This document shows, piece by piece, positions 1 through 9,847 of a DNA stretch of 64,000 nucleotides; position 1 is the stretch's first letter, and every line of letters starts with the position of its first letter. The stretch comes from Legionella londiniensis. Its GTDB lineage: Bacteria > Pseudomonadota > Gammaproteobacteria > Legionellales > Legionellaceae. Both the position numbers and the translations under genes were made by a program. The notes beneath the pieces were generated by a model. It ran no database searches. It worked only from the letters and a program-made list of their open reading frames with translations, and had not been told where the DNA came from. The stretch spans positions 359,503-423,502 of the forward strand of contig NZ_LNYK01000016.1 in NCBI RefSeq assembly GCF_001467825.1, written 5' to 3'.

Positions 1-291
1 GGAGTTGTGTTAATGATTACCCAAAGCAGCTTAATATTGCTCAATGCCTACCGCTTCAAGCAACAGGTCTTGGAGCATTTGGAGGCTCCAGCAAAAGAGC
101 GGCCGCTTGCAATCTCGGACAGTCACAGGCAAGTGCAGGATATGCTGCCTAACAATGAGAAAAGCATGGTACTTGAAGAGACTATAGGGAACGAGGAAAG
201 CCGAGACCAATATTCTGCTTCAATCTCGCATCAACAAAATATCAATACTGGGGAAGGATTGCAGAACACAGGTTTTCCAAATTTAGTTTGA
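1..291 (+). CDS. C-terminal end of an unknown protein (partial)
   Basis: The reading frame is open from the first base of the window and stops at 291, so this is probably the tail of a gene that begins outside. Internal starts exist (GTG at 7, ATG at 13) but no convincing ribosome binding site can be judged. The visible 95 or so residues are polar, with a glutamate-rich stretch (LEETIGNEESRD), and no known domain is recognised. Glutamate-rich tails occur in Dot/Icm effectors of Legionella, but that is only a loose resemblance here. It could also be a short independent gene. Confidence 0.4.
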   Translation, partial: GVVLMITQSSLILLNAYRFKQQVLEHLEAPAKERPLAISDSHRQVQDMLPNNEKSMVLEETIGNEESRDQYSASISHQQNINTGEGLQNTGFPNLV

Positions 292-353
292 AATGCAAAA
301 GAAGGCGCCGTAGCCCGTTAGCCTATTGTCATTGGTAAGCTTAGGGAATAATT

Positions 354-385
354 CCCCGATTATGACTTCGACTTATTCGGGCTGC
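354..385. repeat. REP-like palindrome, copy 1
   Basis: An imperfect palindrome around a central GACTTCGAC core, with CCGATTA on the left arm and TTATTCGG on the right, followed by GGCTGC. It lies just past the 3' end of the 840-residue protein gene. It matches the palindromes at 9702-9737, 21286-21311 and 52506-52533 and is the most decayed of the four. Confidence 0.5.
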
Positions 386-398
386 GCTGCCTAATTAT

Positions 399-2921
399 TT
401 ATTGGGTCGAAGTAGGTGTAAAAGAGCTTCTTTCTTCCTCGTCTCTTTCTTCAACTTCAACAAGCTCAGGTTGTGTTTGCTCACGTTCGATTTTGGTTTG
501 AACGTGGTTCTCGTTTTCTGCCTGAATTGCAGGGACATGGTTTACATTTGCAGATCGAGCAAGATGATCATGTGCATAGGGATTGGATCCCCGTATTGGT
601 GATTCTTCTTGGGTGATTTCTGCCAAGTTCTCTTGCTTCTGCGCCATTGCCCTTTGCGCTACAGGCATTAAATAAGCCGTTAAGGCAGGAACGGCAGTGG
701 TTAACGCGCCAACGCCTGCTCCTATCCCTGCGCCAATTAAGATGCCCGCCAGGGTGCCTACCCCTGGAATTGGGATAAGCGAGCCCAAAATAGCCCCGAT
801 GCCTGCACCAATGGCAGTGGTAGCGCTGCCGGTTAAACCGACGCCGAGGAGTTTTGCAAAGGCAGATTGGCTTTTGATGGCCTGCGCTACGCCTGAAATA
901 CCTACACCTGTCGCAAGCCCAAAGCCTGCGCCAATGGCGGCACCTATTCCTGTGCCAATCCCCGGAAAGACAAATGTACCAAGGGCAGCCCCGATGGCGG
1001 CGCCTATTCCCGTAGAGGCAACAGTGGTTGCCGCCGTCCCAAACAGGCGGCCAAGTGGGCTATTGCTGAATAAACGGCTAAGGCCCACGCCGCCTGTTGA
1101 GGCAACGGCGCCAACGCCCGCACCGGCTGCCGCGCCAATTGCAGCCCCTAATCCTGTACCAATACCGGGAAGAGCAAAAGTTCCAACCAGCATACCGACA
1201 ATCGCGCCAACCGCAGCGCCGCCTGCAGTGCTCGTGGCAATTGCCGCTGTTTCCAGGGCAGGACGTTTGACAGCTTGCCAAAACTGCATCAATCTGCCCG
1301 GTTGATTCTCGGATTGCTTAAGCTCAGATTCTTTAAGCTGTTTTTGTTGATATAACCTTTCATGATCCAGCAATTTTGATGTAATTGCAGCAAAGGCCAT
1401 ATCTGCTGCAGAGGGGTTGGATTGCAAAGGCAAAGAAGTCAAAGGACCGCTCATGGCCATGATCATGGAATTGACTAATTTATTGTGCACATAATCTTTG
1501 CCATACATATCCACCAGTTTATTATAGTTTTCCTGACCCATGGCATCTTTAAGCTCCTTGCGTAATTCACCTTCGGGAGTCAATACAGTTTCTCTTGCTT
1601 TGGCAAAGATATTTTTGATAAATTGGCCGATTGCATCCCGGCTGTTTTCGGGCAATTCGTCGGCAACCCATGGGGCGAGCTTACCATTTTTATCGAAAAT
1701 TGATCCGGTTTCTGCTTCTTGAGTCTGGGATTTTCTACCCCTATCCTGCGTTGTTTTTTCAATGATCTTTATTTGAGTTTCATAACTTATCTGACTGTCT
1801 TTTATTTGTCGATTAAAAAAATCACTGATGTATTGTTCAAAGCCAGGATCATTGATTGGCAGTTTATTAAATACTCGTTCTAATTCGTCGCCTTTGCTTT
1901 TGTCTTCTAACGCTTTCTTGATGCGGCTTGAAAAATTTTCCTCAAGGCGTAAATTCAGGGAGTAATAAAAGAGCTGGCTTTTTAAGCTCAATTCTTTTGC
2001 TGCCTCTTTATCTTCAAGTTGATTGATTTCTTCATGAATGGTTCTATGGATGGTTTCCAGAGCTTTTGAAAATTTATCATCACGATAAAAATCGATATCT
2101 TCTTGGATTGTTTTTTCAAGTGTTTCAAATGTCGATTTTACAGAAGAATTGTTGGGAAGATTTTGGTCAGAAAATTCTCTATATTGCCTTAATATTGTAT
2201 TTTTAAAATCACGATTATCAATATTTTGATTTTCACTGATTCGACCTTTTAATTCACGTAGTTTTTCTGACGATACCTCATTATTTTGATCAATTATCCC
2301 TGTCACCAAATTATATACATCATCATTATTTAAAGCTTGACGCAATTCTTGATTCAAGGAATTGTGGCTTTCTACAGCTATAACCGAGTTGTTATCCTCT
2401 ATCCAGCTATTATTGTATAATAATGTTGCTTGGCGCTTATCAAGTGGAGCAGTAGCATTTTGGATAACCATCAAACTCCATTCGCCTGGGGAGTTTTCTG
2501 GAATAACAAGTCCAAGAGTACATATTTGATTATTTTTATCGCGATAAGCAAAGCGTAGAGTGGTGCGCTTCAGTCTCTCGGGATTAAAATTCTCTCTTTG
2601 CATCTCAGTTTTATTAAGATATAGCAGAAAAATATCCTCAACTAAGCCTCCATCAAAACAGCCTTGCCGATAATGGTTTTTATAAACCGATTCTTGTAAG
2701 CATTCATTTTTAAAATCAGCAAAAGTTTTTCCGCTGAAATCAACCAGCCTACTTCTTGGAAGGTCGTTCTCAATAACAGTTTTGTAACCTTCATTATTCA
2801 CTTTAATAAAGTCTTCATATCCTTCTTTGTCGGTGTAACTTTGAAGAATATCAGTAAAGCTACCAGATAATTTTTTTGGCATTATGAACTCGTCTATGCT
2901 TAAATTTTGACTTACTATCAT
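399..2921 (-). CDS. Large glycine-zipper protein, candidate Dot/Icm effector
   Basis: An 840-residue protein of unknown function. Residues 1-540 are polar and mostly helical in character, rich in Glu, Lys, Asn and Gln. Residues about 555-745 are a very hydrophobic Gly/Ala block made of three degenerate repeats, each with small-residue GxxxG patterns around a PGIGT or PGVGT core. This is a glycine-zipper pattern that suggests membrane insertion. The last 60 residues are hydrophilic and end in an acidic run (VEVEERDEEER) before SSFTPTSTQ, like the E-block tails of some Legionella effectors. It stands alone on the minus strand next to folB. The membrane role and translocation are inferences. It could instead be a toxin-like or surface protein. 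Confidence 0.75.
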   Translation of the reverse strand: MIVSQNLSIDEFIMPKKLSGSFTDILQSYTDKEGYEDFIKVNNEGYKTVIENDLPRSRLVDFSGKTFADFKNECLQESVYKNHYRQGCFDGGLVEDIFLLYLNKTEMQRENFNPERLKRTTLRFAYRDKNNQICTLGLVIPENSPGEWSLMVIQNATAPLDKRQATLLYNNSWIEDNNSVIAVESHNSLNQELRQALNNDDVYNLVTGIIDQNNEVSSEKLRELKGRISENQNIDNRDFKNTILRQYREFSDQNLPNNSSVKSTFETLEKTIQEDIDFYRDDKFSKALETIHRTIHEEINQLEDKEAAKELSLKSQLFYYSLNLRLEENFSSRIKKALEDKSKGDELERVFNKLPINDPGFEQYISDFFNRQIKDSQISYETQIKIIEKTTQDRGRKSQTQEAETGSIFDKNGKLAPWVADELPENSRDAIGQFIKNIFAKARETVLTPEGELRKELKDAMGQENYNKLVDMYGKDYVHNKLVNSMIMAMSGPLTSLPLQSNPSAADMAFAAITSKLLDHERLYQQKQLKESELKQSENQPGRLMQFWQAVKRPALETAAIATSTAGGAAVGAIVGMLVGTFALPGIGTGLGAAIGAAAGAGVGAVASTGGVGLSRLFSNSPLGRLFGTAATTVASTGIGAAIGAALGTFVFPGIGTGIGAAIGAGFGLATGVGISGVAQAIKSQSAFAKLLGVGLTGSATTAIGAGIGAILGSLIPIPGVGTLAGILIGAGIGAGVGALTTAVPALTAYLMPVAQRAMAQKQENLAEITQEESPIRGSNPYAHDHLARSANVNHVPAIQAENENHVQTKIEREQTQPELVEVEERDEEERSSFTPTSTQ

Positions 2922-2961
2922 TATAAATCTGCAATATTAAGGAAATATTACAAAAAAATAC

Positions 2962-3300
2962 CTATCGATTTATCTGTACGCTGATATTCGCAGCATTTCT
3001 AACCGCATCCGGTTTGCTGACCTGAATACCGAGTTGAGTCACCTGAAATTCCTCTTTAATCAGGGTTGCCACGTTTTCGGCCACCGTCTCGATTAATTTG
3101 AATGAATTATGTTCAACGTACTCTGTTATTTTGGAGCAAATGGCTGAATAGTCTAAGGTGTTTGCCAGATCATCGTGGCAGCTCTCAAGGTTGCAGGGGA
3201 TGCTGATATCAATAAGGAGGCGTTGTAAAATGCGCTGTTCCCAGGCGTGAGTACCTATTCGGGTGTTTACCGCAAGACCTGTGATTTCAATTTTATCCAT
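2962..3300 (-). CDS. folB: Dihydroneopterin aldolase
   Basis: FolB converts 7,8-dihydroneopterin to 6-hydroxymethyl-dihydropterin and glycolaldehyde in cytosolic folate synthesis. The 112-residue length is close to the family's 115-120. The opening MDKIEITGLAVNTRIGTHAWE is the usual FolB start, with the conserved glutamate in GTHAWEQ. LDYSAI near residue 50, a C-terminal ET/E helix and SKPDAVRNA near 95-103 are also family hallmarks. The gene diverges from hemE across a region that contains a hairpin element. A paralogous dihydroneopterin triphosphate epimerase (FolX) is possible but less likely. Confidence 0.92.
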   Translation of the reverse strand: MDKIEITGLAVNTRIGTHAWEQRILQRLLIDISIPCNLESCHDDLANTLDYSAICSKITEYVEHNSFKLIETVAENVATLIKEEFQVTQLGIQVSKPDAVRNAANISVQINR

Positions 3301-3332
3301 ATGTATATCCTTTTGCTATATCAGTGGGGCAG

Positions 3333-3434
3333 GGCTTACGCATGAAAAATTAATTTGATTTTTAAATTTCCAATTACCCCGTCTTGCGAGCAAGTCGCGG
3401 GACGTAGATGTCAAGTATTTTTCATGCGCAGGCC
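3333..3434. repeat. Hairpin element with terminal inverted repeats, copy 1
   Basis: A 102-bp element bounded by GGCTTACGCATGAAAA on the left and TTTTCATGCGCAGGCC on the right, which are inverted repeats matching at 14 of 16 positions. Inside is a small hairpin (CGTC and GCGA pairing with TCGC and GACG) containing the string GCAAGTCGCGGGACGT. The ends and the internal hairpin recur in the 159-bp copy at 34822-34980. It sits between folB and hemE and resembles a non-autonomous MITE. No coding capacity is seen. Confidence 0.6.
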
Positions 3435-3516
3435 GGCCTTTGCTAATCCAGGCAACATCTCTACATGTCTCTCTGGCATGTATGTTAAACTAACTCTATT
3501 TGCAATGAGTATATCT

Positions 3517-4584
3517 ATGACCAATGTTGCCCAGTCATTGTTTATCCGCAGTTTACAAAAAAAACCAGTCGAGCGCACGCCTGTCTGGCTGATGCGCCAG
3601 GCGGGGCGGTATCTTCCTGAATACAGAAAAACCCGCAAAGAGGCAGGTGATTTTTTAAATTTATGTAAAAATCCGGAACTCGCCTGTGAAGTCACTTTAC
3701 AGCCTTTAAGGCGCTTCAGGCTTGATGCAGCAATCCTTTTTTCCGACATTCTGACTATTCCCGATGCCATGGATTTAGGCCTTTATTTTGCAGAAGGCGA
3801 GGGCCCAAATTTTAAAAAGCCAGTGCGCAGCTTAAGCGAGATTGAGGCTTTACCTGTACTGCATGCAAAAACTGATTTGAGCTATGTCGAGCAGGCTGTA
3901 CGCCTCATCCGTGGGGAGTTGCCGGCTCACTTGCCATTAATTGGCTTTGCGGGGAGCCCCTGGACGCTTGCCTGTTATATGGTGGAAGGAAAAGGGAGCC
4001 GCGACTTTCGCCACATTTTGCAGCTCTTATATGATGACCCGGACGCTTTATCCCTTTTGCTCGATAAGTTAGCCCAAAGCGTCAGCGGCTATTTAGAGAT
4101 GCAGATTGAAGCGGGCGCTAATGCGCTGATGCTTTTTGATACCTGGGGGGGGATTTTGACCACCCGCAATTACCAAACCTTTTCTCTGTATTATATGGCG
4201 TCTATTATTCAATATATAAAGCAAAAACACTCCAATGTACCGATTATTTTATTCACCAAAGGGGGCGGGCTTTGGCTTCATGAAATGGCGGAATCCGGAT
4301 GCGATGCCCTGGGGCTTGACTGGACCTGTGATTTGGGTGGGGCAAGAAACAAAGTAGGTGAAAAAGTCGCTTTGCAGGGGAATCTCGATCCTGCTGTATT
4401 GCGCGCGTCTCCTGACCGTATTCGGCAGCAGGTGAAAGAAGTTTTGGATTCTTTTGGCCATGGGTCAGGGCATATTTTTAATTTAGGGCATGGCATTACG
4501 CCTGATATCTCTCCAGATCATGTTGAAGCCATGATAAATGCGGTACATGAATTAAGCCCTTTTTATCACCAGGAATCAAGATGA
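3517..4584 (+). CDS. hemE: Uroporphyrinogen decarboxylase
   Basis: HemE removes four carboxylates from uroporphyrinogen III to give coproporphyrinogen III in cytosolic heme synthesis. The signature [11 protein letters not shown] lies at residues 27-37 and the catalytic aspartate in LFSDI is near residue 77. [13 protein letters not shown] and FDTWGG also match the family. The frame is open back to 3355, but that extension runs through the repeat at 3333-3434. Starting at the ATG of MTNVAQ gives 355 residues, the normal length. An ATG four codons earlier (3505) is also possible. The stop overlaps the start of the next gene by 4 bp, suggesting translational coupling. Confidence 0.96.
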   Translation: MTNVAQSLFIRSLQKKPVERTPVWLMRQAGRYLPEYRKTRKEAGDFLNLCKNPELACEVTLQPLRRFRLDAAILFSDILTIPDAMDLGLYFAEGEGPNFKKPVRSLSEIEALPVLHAKTDLSYVEQAVRLIRGELPAHLPLIGFAGSPWTLACYMVEGKGSRDFRHILQLLYDDPDALSLLLDKLAQSVSGYLEMQIEAGANALMLFDTWGGILTTRNYQTFSLYYMASIIQYIKQKHSNVPIILFTKGGGLWLHEMAESGCDALGLDWTCDLGGARNKVGEKVALQGNLDPAVLRASPDRIRQQVKEVLDSFGHGSGHIFNLGHGITPDISPDHVEAMINAVHELSPFYHQESR

Positions 4585-5555
4585 TTATCGAAAGTACTTT
4601 TAAACCGGCCTGGTGGCTTACAAATTCGCATGCCCAGACCATGTATCCGACTCTATTGCGAAGGCTCAATGCACCTGTCACAAAACTTGAGCAATTAGAG
4701 CTTCCCGATGGTGATTTTTTAAATCTGGCCTGGGCAGAAGGTGAATTGGAATCCACCGCGCCGCTTGTCATTTTATTGCATGGTTTGGGCGGCAGTCTGT
4801 CTTCTTCTTACATCCCAGGGTTGATGCAGGCCTGTAATCAACATGGCTGGCGCAGCGTTCTGATGCATTTCCGCGGCAGCGGCGATAAACCCAATCGGCT
4901 GCTTCGCGCCTATCATTCAGGAGATACAGAAGATCTAAATTATTTTTTGCAAGAGCTTGCGCATAGGGAACCCGCAACAAAAAAAGCCATCATAGGCGTC
5001 TCGTTGGGGGGAAATGTGCTTTTAAAATGGCTGGGTGAAACAGGCGGCCAGTCTTTTATTGAAACAGCCGTTGCAGTCTCGGTACCTTTTGATCTGCGCC
5101 TGGTGGCTGATCGTATCCATCAGGGTTTTTCAAGAGTGTATGAGAAATACCTCTTAAAAAAATTACAGAAATTATTTGTCCGAAAGCTTGAAAACCACAA
5201 AGGCGATGTTCCTCCTGCTTTAAAAGAGATGGATAAATGGACCTGTTTTTGGACTTTTGATGAATATGTCACAGCCCCTCTTCATGGATTCAAGCATGTT
5301 CATGCCTATTATCGAACAGCAAGCTCAAGGCGATATTTATCAGCCATTCAAACGCCGACACTCATCATCCATGCGCTTGATGATCCATTCATGACGCCAA
5401 AGATTTTGCCCGCAACTTCTGAGTTATCCCCGCAAATACAATTGGAGCTCAGCCCAAAGGGAGGACATGTTGGATTTGTGACAGGGCATATTCCAGGGCA
5501 CCCTGTTTACTGGCTGGATGTTCGTATACCAACGCATTTAGCGCATTACTTGTGA
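4581..5555 (+). CDS. YheT-type alpha/beta hydrolase
   Basis: A 324-residue cytosolic serine hydrolase of the YheT (AB hydrolase 4) family. The opening [18 protein letters not shown] is the family hallmark (NxHxQT). An oxyanion region LLHGLGG is followed by the nucleophile elbow GVSLGGN, an aspartate in HALDDPFM and a histidine in KGGHVGF, which completes the triad. Substrates of this family are poorly defined, with short-chain esters suggested. The start codon overlaps the hemE stop (ATGA), so both are probably on one mRNA. The 3' end overlaps the convergent DAHP synthase gene by 10 bp. Confidence 0.9.
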   Translation: MIIESTFKPAWWLTNSHAQTMYPTLLRRLNAPVTKLEQLELPDGDFLNLAWAEGELESTAPLVILLHGLGGSLSSSYIPGLMQACNQHGWRSVLMHFRGSGDKPNRLLRAYHSGDTEDLNYFLQELAHREPATKKAIIGVSLGGNVLLKWLGETGGQSFIETAVAVSVPFDLRLVADRIHQGFSRVYEKYLLKKLQKLFVRKLENHKGDVPPALKEMDKWTCFWTFDEYVTAPLHGFKHVHAYYRTASSRRYLSAIQTPTLIIHALDDPFMTPKILPATSELSPQIQLELSPKGGHVGFVTGHIPGHPVYWLDVRIPTHLAHYL

Positions 5556-6889
5556 TTGCCAGGTTTAAATGCGCGGCTCAGTTGTAAAGCCATTTCAAGT
5601 GATTGTTCATAGTTTAATCTCGGATCAACGAGACTATGATAGGCATGTCTTAAGTCGTCGGCAGTCAATCCACGCGCACCGCCAATACATTCTGTGACAT
5701 TTTCACCCGTTAGTTCAAAATGAACACCGCCCAGGTAGCTGCCGCAGTCGCGATGAATCTTTAGTGCCTGTTGCAGCTCAGATAAAATATTATCAAAATG
5801 TCTGGTTTTAATGCCCTGAGGGGTTGTTTCCGTGTTGCCATGCATAGGATCACAAGACCAGGTAACGGGAATCCGGCTTTTTTGGACTGCCGCAATTAAA
5901 GAGGGAAGATGAGAGGCAATATTCTTTGTGCCCATGCGGGTAATGAGCAATACCCTGCCTTCTTCACCCTGGGGATTCAGCGTTTGAAGTAATTTCAGGA
6001 GATCTTCAGGTGTTGTTGCAGGGCCAATTTTGATTCCAATCGGATTTTTTATACCCCGTAAAAATTCCACATGTGCGCTTTCGGGTTTGGCTGTCCGCAT
6101 GCCTATCCAGGGCAGGTGGGTGGACAGATTATACCATTCTTTGTTTTTTACCTGTCTTGTTAAGGCTTGTTCATAATGAAGATGCAAGGCTTCATGCGAC
6201 GTATAAAATTCTACATTATTCAGATTGCTGTTGCTTAAGCCGTCTATGGATTCAAGAAAATCCAACGAATCGGCAATTGAATGAGCAATCGATTGGTATT
6301 CTTTGGCTTGAGGTGAATGTTCAAAAAAACGCAAATCCCATTGCTGCGGGTGATGCAGGCTTGCAAATCCTCCAGCCAGCAATGCGCGAATAAAATTTAA
6401 GGTCATGGCAGCACAACTATATCCCTGCAGCATTAATTTGGGATTAGGTGTCCTTGCCTCAGGAGTGAATTCCGGAGAATTCACTAAATCTCCCCGATAG
6501 CTTGGTAACTTGACTCCGTCGATGGTTTCAAAATCAGAAGAACGGGGTTTTGCGTATTGGCCCGCGATGCGGCCAATTCGTACGATGGGCTTGCGCATCC
6601 CATAAATCAGTACGAGGCTCATTTGCAGGAGAATTTTCAGCTTGTTGCTGATGATATCAGAGCGGCAGTCCTGAAATGATTCAGCACAGTCTCCCCCTTG
6701 TAAAATAAATGACTCGCCTCGGCCGGCACTGGCTATAGCTTCCTTCAGGCGTTTGACTTCGCCGCTGCTGACAAGAGGCGGGAGTAATCGCAATTGTTCT
6801 ACCACACGGTTTAACTGTTCCTCGTCAGGATACGTTGCGGCTTGCTCATACGAAAACTGCTGCCAGGAAAGGGGTGACCAATCTTGCAT
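5546..6889 (-). CDS. Class II 3-deoxy-7-phosphoheptulonate synthase
   Basis: This enzyme condenses phosphoenolpyruvate and erythrose 4-phosphate to DAHP, the first step of the shikimate pathway. It is the plant-type class II form. Visible motifs are GGDCAESF, RIGRIAGQYAKPRSS, GMRTAKPESAHVEF, CDPMHGNT and HFELTGENVTEC, which hold the PEP and metal ligands. The start was placed at the ATG encoding MQDWSPLSW, giving 447 residues, because class II enzymes begin this way. An in-frame ATG at 6928 would add 13 unrelated residues. The gene is convergent with the yheT-type gene. Regulation is not visible. Confidence 0.93.
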   Translation of the reverse strand: MQDWSPLSWQQFSYEQAATYPDEEQLNRVVEQLRLLPPLVSSGEVKRLKEAIASAGRGESFILQGGDCAESFQDCRSDIISNKLKILLQMSLVLIYGMRKPIVRIGRIAGQYAKPRSSDFETIDGVKLPSYRGDLVNSPEFTPEARTPNPKLMLQGYSCAAMTLNFIRALLAGGFASLHHPQQWDLRFFEHSPQAKEYQSIAHSIADSLDFLESIDGLSNSNLNNVEFYTSHEALHLHYEQALTRQVKNKEWYNLSTHLPWIGMRTAKPESAHVEFLRGIKNPIGIKIGPATTPEDLLKLLQTLNPQGEEGRVLLITRMGTKNIASHLPSLIAAVQKSRIPVTWSCDPMHGNTETTPQGIKTRHFDNILSELQQALKIHRDCGSYLGGVHFELTGENVTECIGGARGLTADDLRHAYHSLVDPRLNYEQSLEMALQLSRAFKPGNHK

Positions 6890-6980
6890 AAAAACCCTTG
6901 CTGCATTTATTAAACCCCAAGTATGCAATGAATGTACAATTGCTGCAAGATAACTGGCACTGCAATTTTTGCTATTTGCC

Positions 6981-7008
6981 CTTGATTTATGAATAATTAG
7001 CCCCTAAT
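6981..7008 (+). promoter_or_regulatory. Candidate sigma-32 promoter of grpE
   Basis: CTTGAT (6981-6986), 14 bases, then CCCCTAAT (7001-7008). This closely fits the heat-shock consensus CTTGAA, 13-17 bases, CCCCATnT. It ends 42 bases before the grpE start. Confidence 0.65.
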
Positions 7009-7050
7009 TATTATCCTTAATCATTATCTAAATCTTTTGGAGCGTTTTAT

Positions 7051-7665
7051 ATGACTGAAAAAAAGAATAAAGACTGGCAAAAAGTCAGAGAAGATGGAAA
7101 AAAATCCGAAGAAGAAGCATTGGAAGAATTAATTGAGGAAGCGGAAGAACCGGATGCGGGCAGCGCTTCTCTTGAACATCCCTCCTATGAAGAGTTGGAA
7201 GAAAAATTGACACTGGCAGAACAGCAGGCTCATGAAAATTGGGAAAAAGCCGTACGTGCCCAGGCTGAGCTGGAAAATGTCAGACGCCGCGCCGAGCGTG
7301 AAGTAACTAATGCCCACCGCTATAGCCTTGAAAAGTTTGTAGACGCTTTGCTTCCTGTAGTCGACAGCATGGAGCATGCGCTGCAATCGGCCAATGAGCA
7401 GGCGGATGCGGCAACGAAAGAGGGACTTGAATTAACGCTCAAACTCTTTTTGGATGTTTTACAAAAATTCAACGTTGAGCAGCTTAATCCTGAAGGGCTT
7501 GTTTTTGACCCCAAGCTTCATGAAGCAATGTCGATGCAGGAAACCTCAGAAGTACCCCAAAATACAGTATTAACTGTGTTCCAGAAAGGCTATAAGTTAT
7601 ATGACCGTGTTATTCGCCCGGCAAGAGTTATTGTGGCCAAAGGCAAAGCTGGACAAGAAAAATAA
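7051..7665 (+). CDS. grpE: Nucleotide exchange factor GrpE
   Basis: GrpE is the cytosolic dimeric factor that releases ADP from DnaK and also acts as a thermosensor. The 204 residues start with a charged, Lys/Glu-rich disordered segment. A long coiled coil follows (about 50-110, with AELENVRRRAERE), then LPVVDSMEHAL, and the C-terminal beta domain ends in VIRPARVIVAKG. The gene is first in a grpE-dnaK-dnaJ set with an SD-like GGAG upstream. A sigma-32-like promoter lies just ahead, so heat induction is likely. Confidence 0.97.
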   Translation: MTEKKNKDWQKVREDGKKSEEEALEELIEEAEEPDAGSASLEHPSYEELEEKLTLAEQQAHENWEKAVRAQAELENVRRRAEREVTNAHRYSLEKFVDALLPVVDSMEHALQSANEQADAATKEGLELTLKLFLDVLQKFNVEQLNPEGLVFDPKLHEAMSMQETSEVPQNTVLTVFQKGYKLYDRVIRPARVIVAKGKAGQEK

Positions 7666-7672
7666 AGAATGA

Positions 7673-7700
7673 CTTGAAATCCGTTTTTAAGTCCCAATAT
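7673..7700 (+). promoter_or_regulatory. Candidate sigma-32 promoter of dnaK
   Basis: A perfect CTTGAA (7673-7678), 14 bases, then CCCAATAT (7693-7700), 7 of 8 to the heat-shock -10 consensus CCCCATAT. It sits in the 81-bp gap between grpE and dnaK, 46 bases before the dnaK start. Confidence 0.75.
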
Positions 7701-7746
7701 TACATTCATATCACGAAATAACCCATAGATCGGAGCAAGAGAAAAA

Positions 7747-9681
7747 ATGGCAAAAATAATCGGAATTGACCTTGGAACCACAAATTCATGTGTTGCCGTT
7801 ATGGAGGGCGACAAGCCGCGCGTTATAGAAAATGCAGAAGGTCATCGAACTACCCCTTCAATTGTAGCTTACACCGAGGAGGGTGAAATATTGGTTGGTC
7901 AGGCAGCCAAACGTCAGGCGGTTACCAATCCAGATAATACGCTGTTTGCTATCAAACGTCTGATTGGACGCCGCTATGATGATCCAATTGTACAAAAGGA
8001 CATCAAAATGGTGCCCTACAAAATCATTAAAGCCGATAATGGCGATGCCTGGGTACGTGTTAAAGGCGAAGATAAAGCCCCGCCGCAGATTTCAGCAGAA
8101 GTCTTAAGAAAAATGAAAAAAACTGCGGAAGATTATCTTGGCGAAGAAGTTAAAGAGGCTGTTATCACAGTACCTGCATACTTTAATGATTCCCAGCGCC
8201 AGGCTACCAAAGATGCAGGCCGCATTGCAGGTCTTGAGGTGAAGCGCATTATCAATGAGCCTACTGCCGCGGCGCTGGCCTATGGCATGGACAAGAAGCG
8301 CGGCGATTCCATCATTGCTGTTTACGATTTAGGCGGGGGTACTTTTGATATTTCCATTATTGAAATCGCCGAAGTTGATGGTGAGCATCAATTTGAAGTA
8401 TTGGCAACGAACGGGGATACGTTCCTCGGCGGCGAAGATTTTGATCTCGCCCTGATTGAATATTTAGCTGCTGAATTCAAAAAAGATACAGGCATTGATT
8501 TACATAACGATCCTTTAGCGTTACAGCGACTTAAAGAAGCAGCGGAAAAGGCAAAAATTGAATTATCCTCTTCTCAGCAAACGGATGTGAATCTGCCTTA
8601 TATTACAGCGGATGCTTCAGGTCCCAAGCACTTAAACATCAAGCTCACCCGCGCCAAGCTTGAATCATTGGTTGAAAAACTGGTAGAGCGCACTATTGAG
8701 CCCTGCAAGATTGCATTGAAAGACGCGGGACTCAGCGTGGATAAAATCAACGAAGTGATTCTCGTTGGCGGTCAAACCCGCATGCCTATGGTGCAAAAAA
8801 CCGTGCAGGAGTTTTTCGGCAAGGAACCCCGCAAGGATGTGAACCCTGACGAAGCTGTAGCGGTTGGGGCTGCCATCCAGGCTGCTGTGTTGTCTGGGGA
8901 TGTAAAAGATATTCTGTTGCTTGATGTAACGCCGCTTTCTTTGGGTATTGAAACTTTGGGCGGTGTGATGACCAAGCTGATTGAGAAAAACACCACTATC
9001 CCGACTAAAGCCACTCAGGTATTTTCCACGGCTGAAGATAATCAAACGGCTGTTACCGTGCATGTGTTGCAGGGCGAGCGCGAACAGGCTTCCGCAAACA
9101 AATCCCTGGGTCGTTTCGATCTCACCGATATTCCGCCTGCACCGCGTGGCGTGCCGCAAATTGAAGTGACTTTTGATATCGACGCTAACGGAATCCTGAA
9201 TGTATCTGCCAAAGATAAAGCGACCGGGAAGGCTCAGTCCATTGTGATTAAGGCTTCCAGCGGTTTGTCGGATGAAGAAGTTGAAGCTATGATCAAAGAT
9301 GCCAAATCTCATGCAGAAGAGGATAAAAAATTCAAGGAATTGGTAGAGCTGCGCAACCAGGCGGACAGTCTCATTCACAGCAGTGAAAAATCCGTAAAAG
9401 ACTTGGAAGGTGAGCTGTCAGAGGAAGAGAAAAAGAGCATTGAAACGGCTATTTCTGAATTGAAAGAAGCCATGAAAAGCAATGATAAAGCTCAAATTGA
9501 AGACAAACTAAAAGTCTTAAGCAACGCTTCTCAAAAAATGGCGGAGCGCATATACGCGAAAAAGTCTGCAGAAAGCCAGCCTAAGCCTGAATCAGCACAA
9601 AAAGAATCTGCTAAGGCAGCGGATGAAGGGATTGTAGATGCTGAGTTTGAAGAAGTGAAAGAAGAGGATAAAAACAAATAG
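7747..9681 (+). CDS. dnaK: Hsp70 chaperone DnaK
   Basis: DnaK is the ATP-dependent chaperone that binds exposed hydrophobic peptides together with DnaJ and GrpE. Its 644 residues match the family length. The N-terminal ATPase domain shows [28 protein letters not shown] and [11 protein letters not shown]. The interdomain linker and substrate domain begin near [14 protein letters not shown], and the tail ends acidic ([14 protein letters not shown]). The start follows a GGAGCAAGAG Shine-Dalgarno sequence. It appears to have its own heat-shock promoter in addition to read-through from grpE. Confidence 0.99.
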   Translation: MAKIIGIDLGTTNSCVAVMEGDKPRVIENAEGHRTTPSIVAYTEEGEILVGQAAKRQAVTNPDNTLFAIKRLIGRRYDDPIVQKDIKMVPYKIIKADNGDAWVRVKGEDKAPPQISAEVLRKMKKTAEDYLGEEVKEAVITVPAYFNDSQRQATKDAGRIAGLEVKRIINEPTAAALAYGMDKKRGDSIIAVYDLGGGTFDISIIEIAEVDGEHQFEVLATNGDTFLGGEDFDLALIEYLAAEFKKDTGIDLHNDPLALQRLKEAAEKAKIELSSSQQTDVNLPYITADASGPKHLNIKLTRAKLESLVEKLVERTIEPCKIALKDAGLSVDKINEVILVGGQTRMPMVQKTVQEFFGKEPRKDVNPDEAVAVGAAIQAAVLSGDVKDILLLDVTPLSLGIETLGGVMTKLIEKNTTIPTKATQVFSTAEDNQTAVTVHVLQGEREQASANKSLGRFDLTDIPPAPRGVPQIEVTFDIDANGILNVSAKDKATGKAQSIVIKASSGLSDEEVEAMIKDAKSHAEEDKKFKELVELRNQADSLIHSSEKSVKDLEGELSEEEKKSIETAISELKEAMKSNDKAQIEDKLKVLSNASQKMAERIYAKKSAESQPKPESAQKESAKAADEGIVDAEFEEVKEEDKNK

Positions 9682-9701
9682 ATAACAGGTCATGAAAAGT
9701 A

Positions 9702-9737
9702 GCGGCTCGGATTAAAGCTTCGTCTTATCCGGGCTGC
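9702..9737. repeat. REP-like palindrome, copy 2
   Basis: A palindrome between dnaK and dnaJ. The arms GCGGCTCGGAT and ATCCGGGCTGC pair at 9 positions plus a G-T wobble around a TTCGTC core. It belongs to the same family as the copies near 354, 21286 and 52506. It could act as an mRNA 3' stabiliser or attenuator for dnaK. Confidence 0.6.
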
Positions 9738-9847
9738 AATATGATTCTGACTCAAGTCCAGCAGCCTCGTTTCAGTACTTTTATTGTACATACCGGGCTA
9801 TAATATGGTTGATGATGATTTTTTGAAATAAGAAGTGTGAGCTTTCC

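Noticed and set aside
697..1305. Long plus-strand open frame rich in Pro and Ala opposite the glycine-zipper gene
   Set aside because: It is the antisense image of Gly/Ala-rich codons; no start signal, and the composition is explained by the real gene.
3355..3516. N-terminal extension of hemE by 54 codons
   Set aside because: It passes through the repeat element at 3333-3434 and adds residues absent from the family; the ATG at 3517 gives the normal length.
8665..9378. 237-residue open frame antisense to dnaK
   Set aside because: It is a shadow of dnaK codon bias with no family resemblance or ribosome site.
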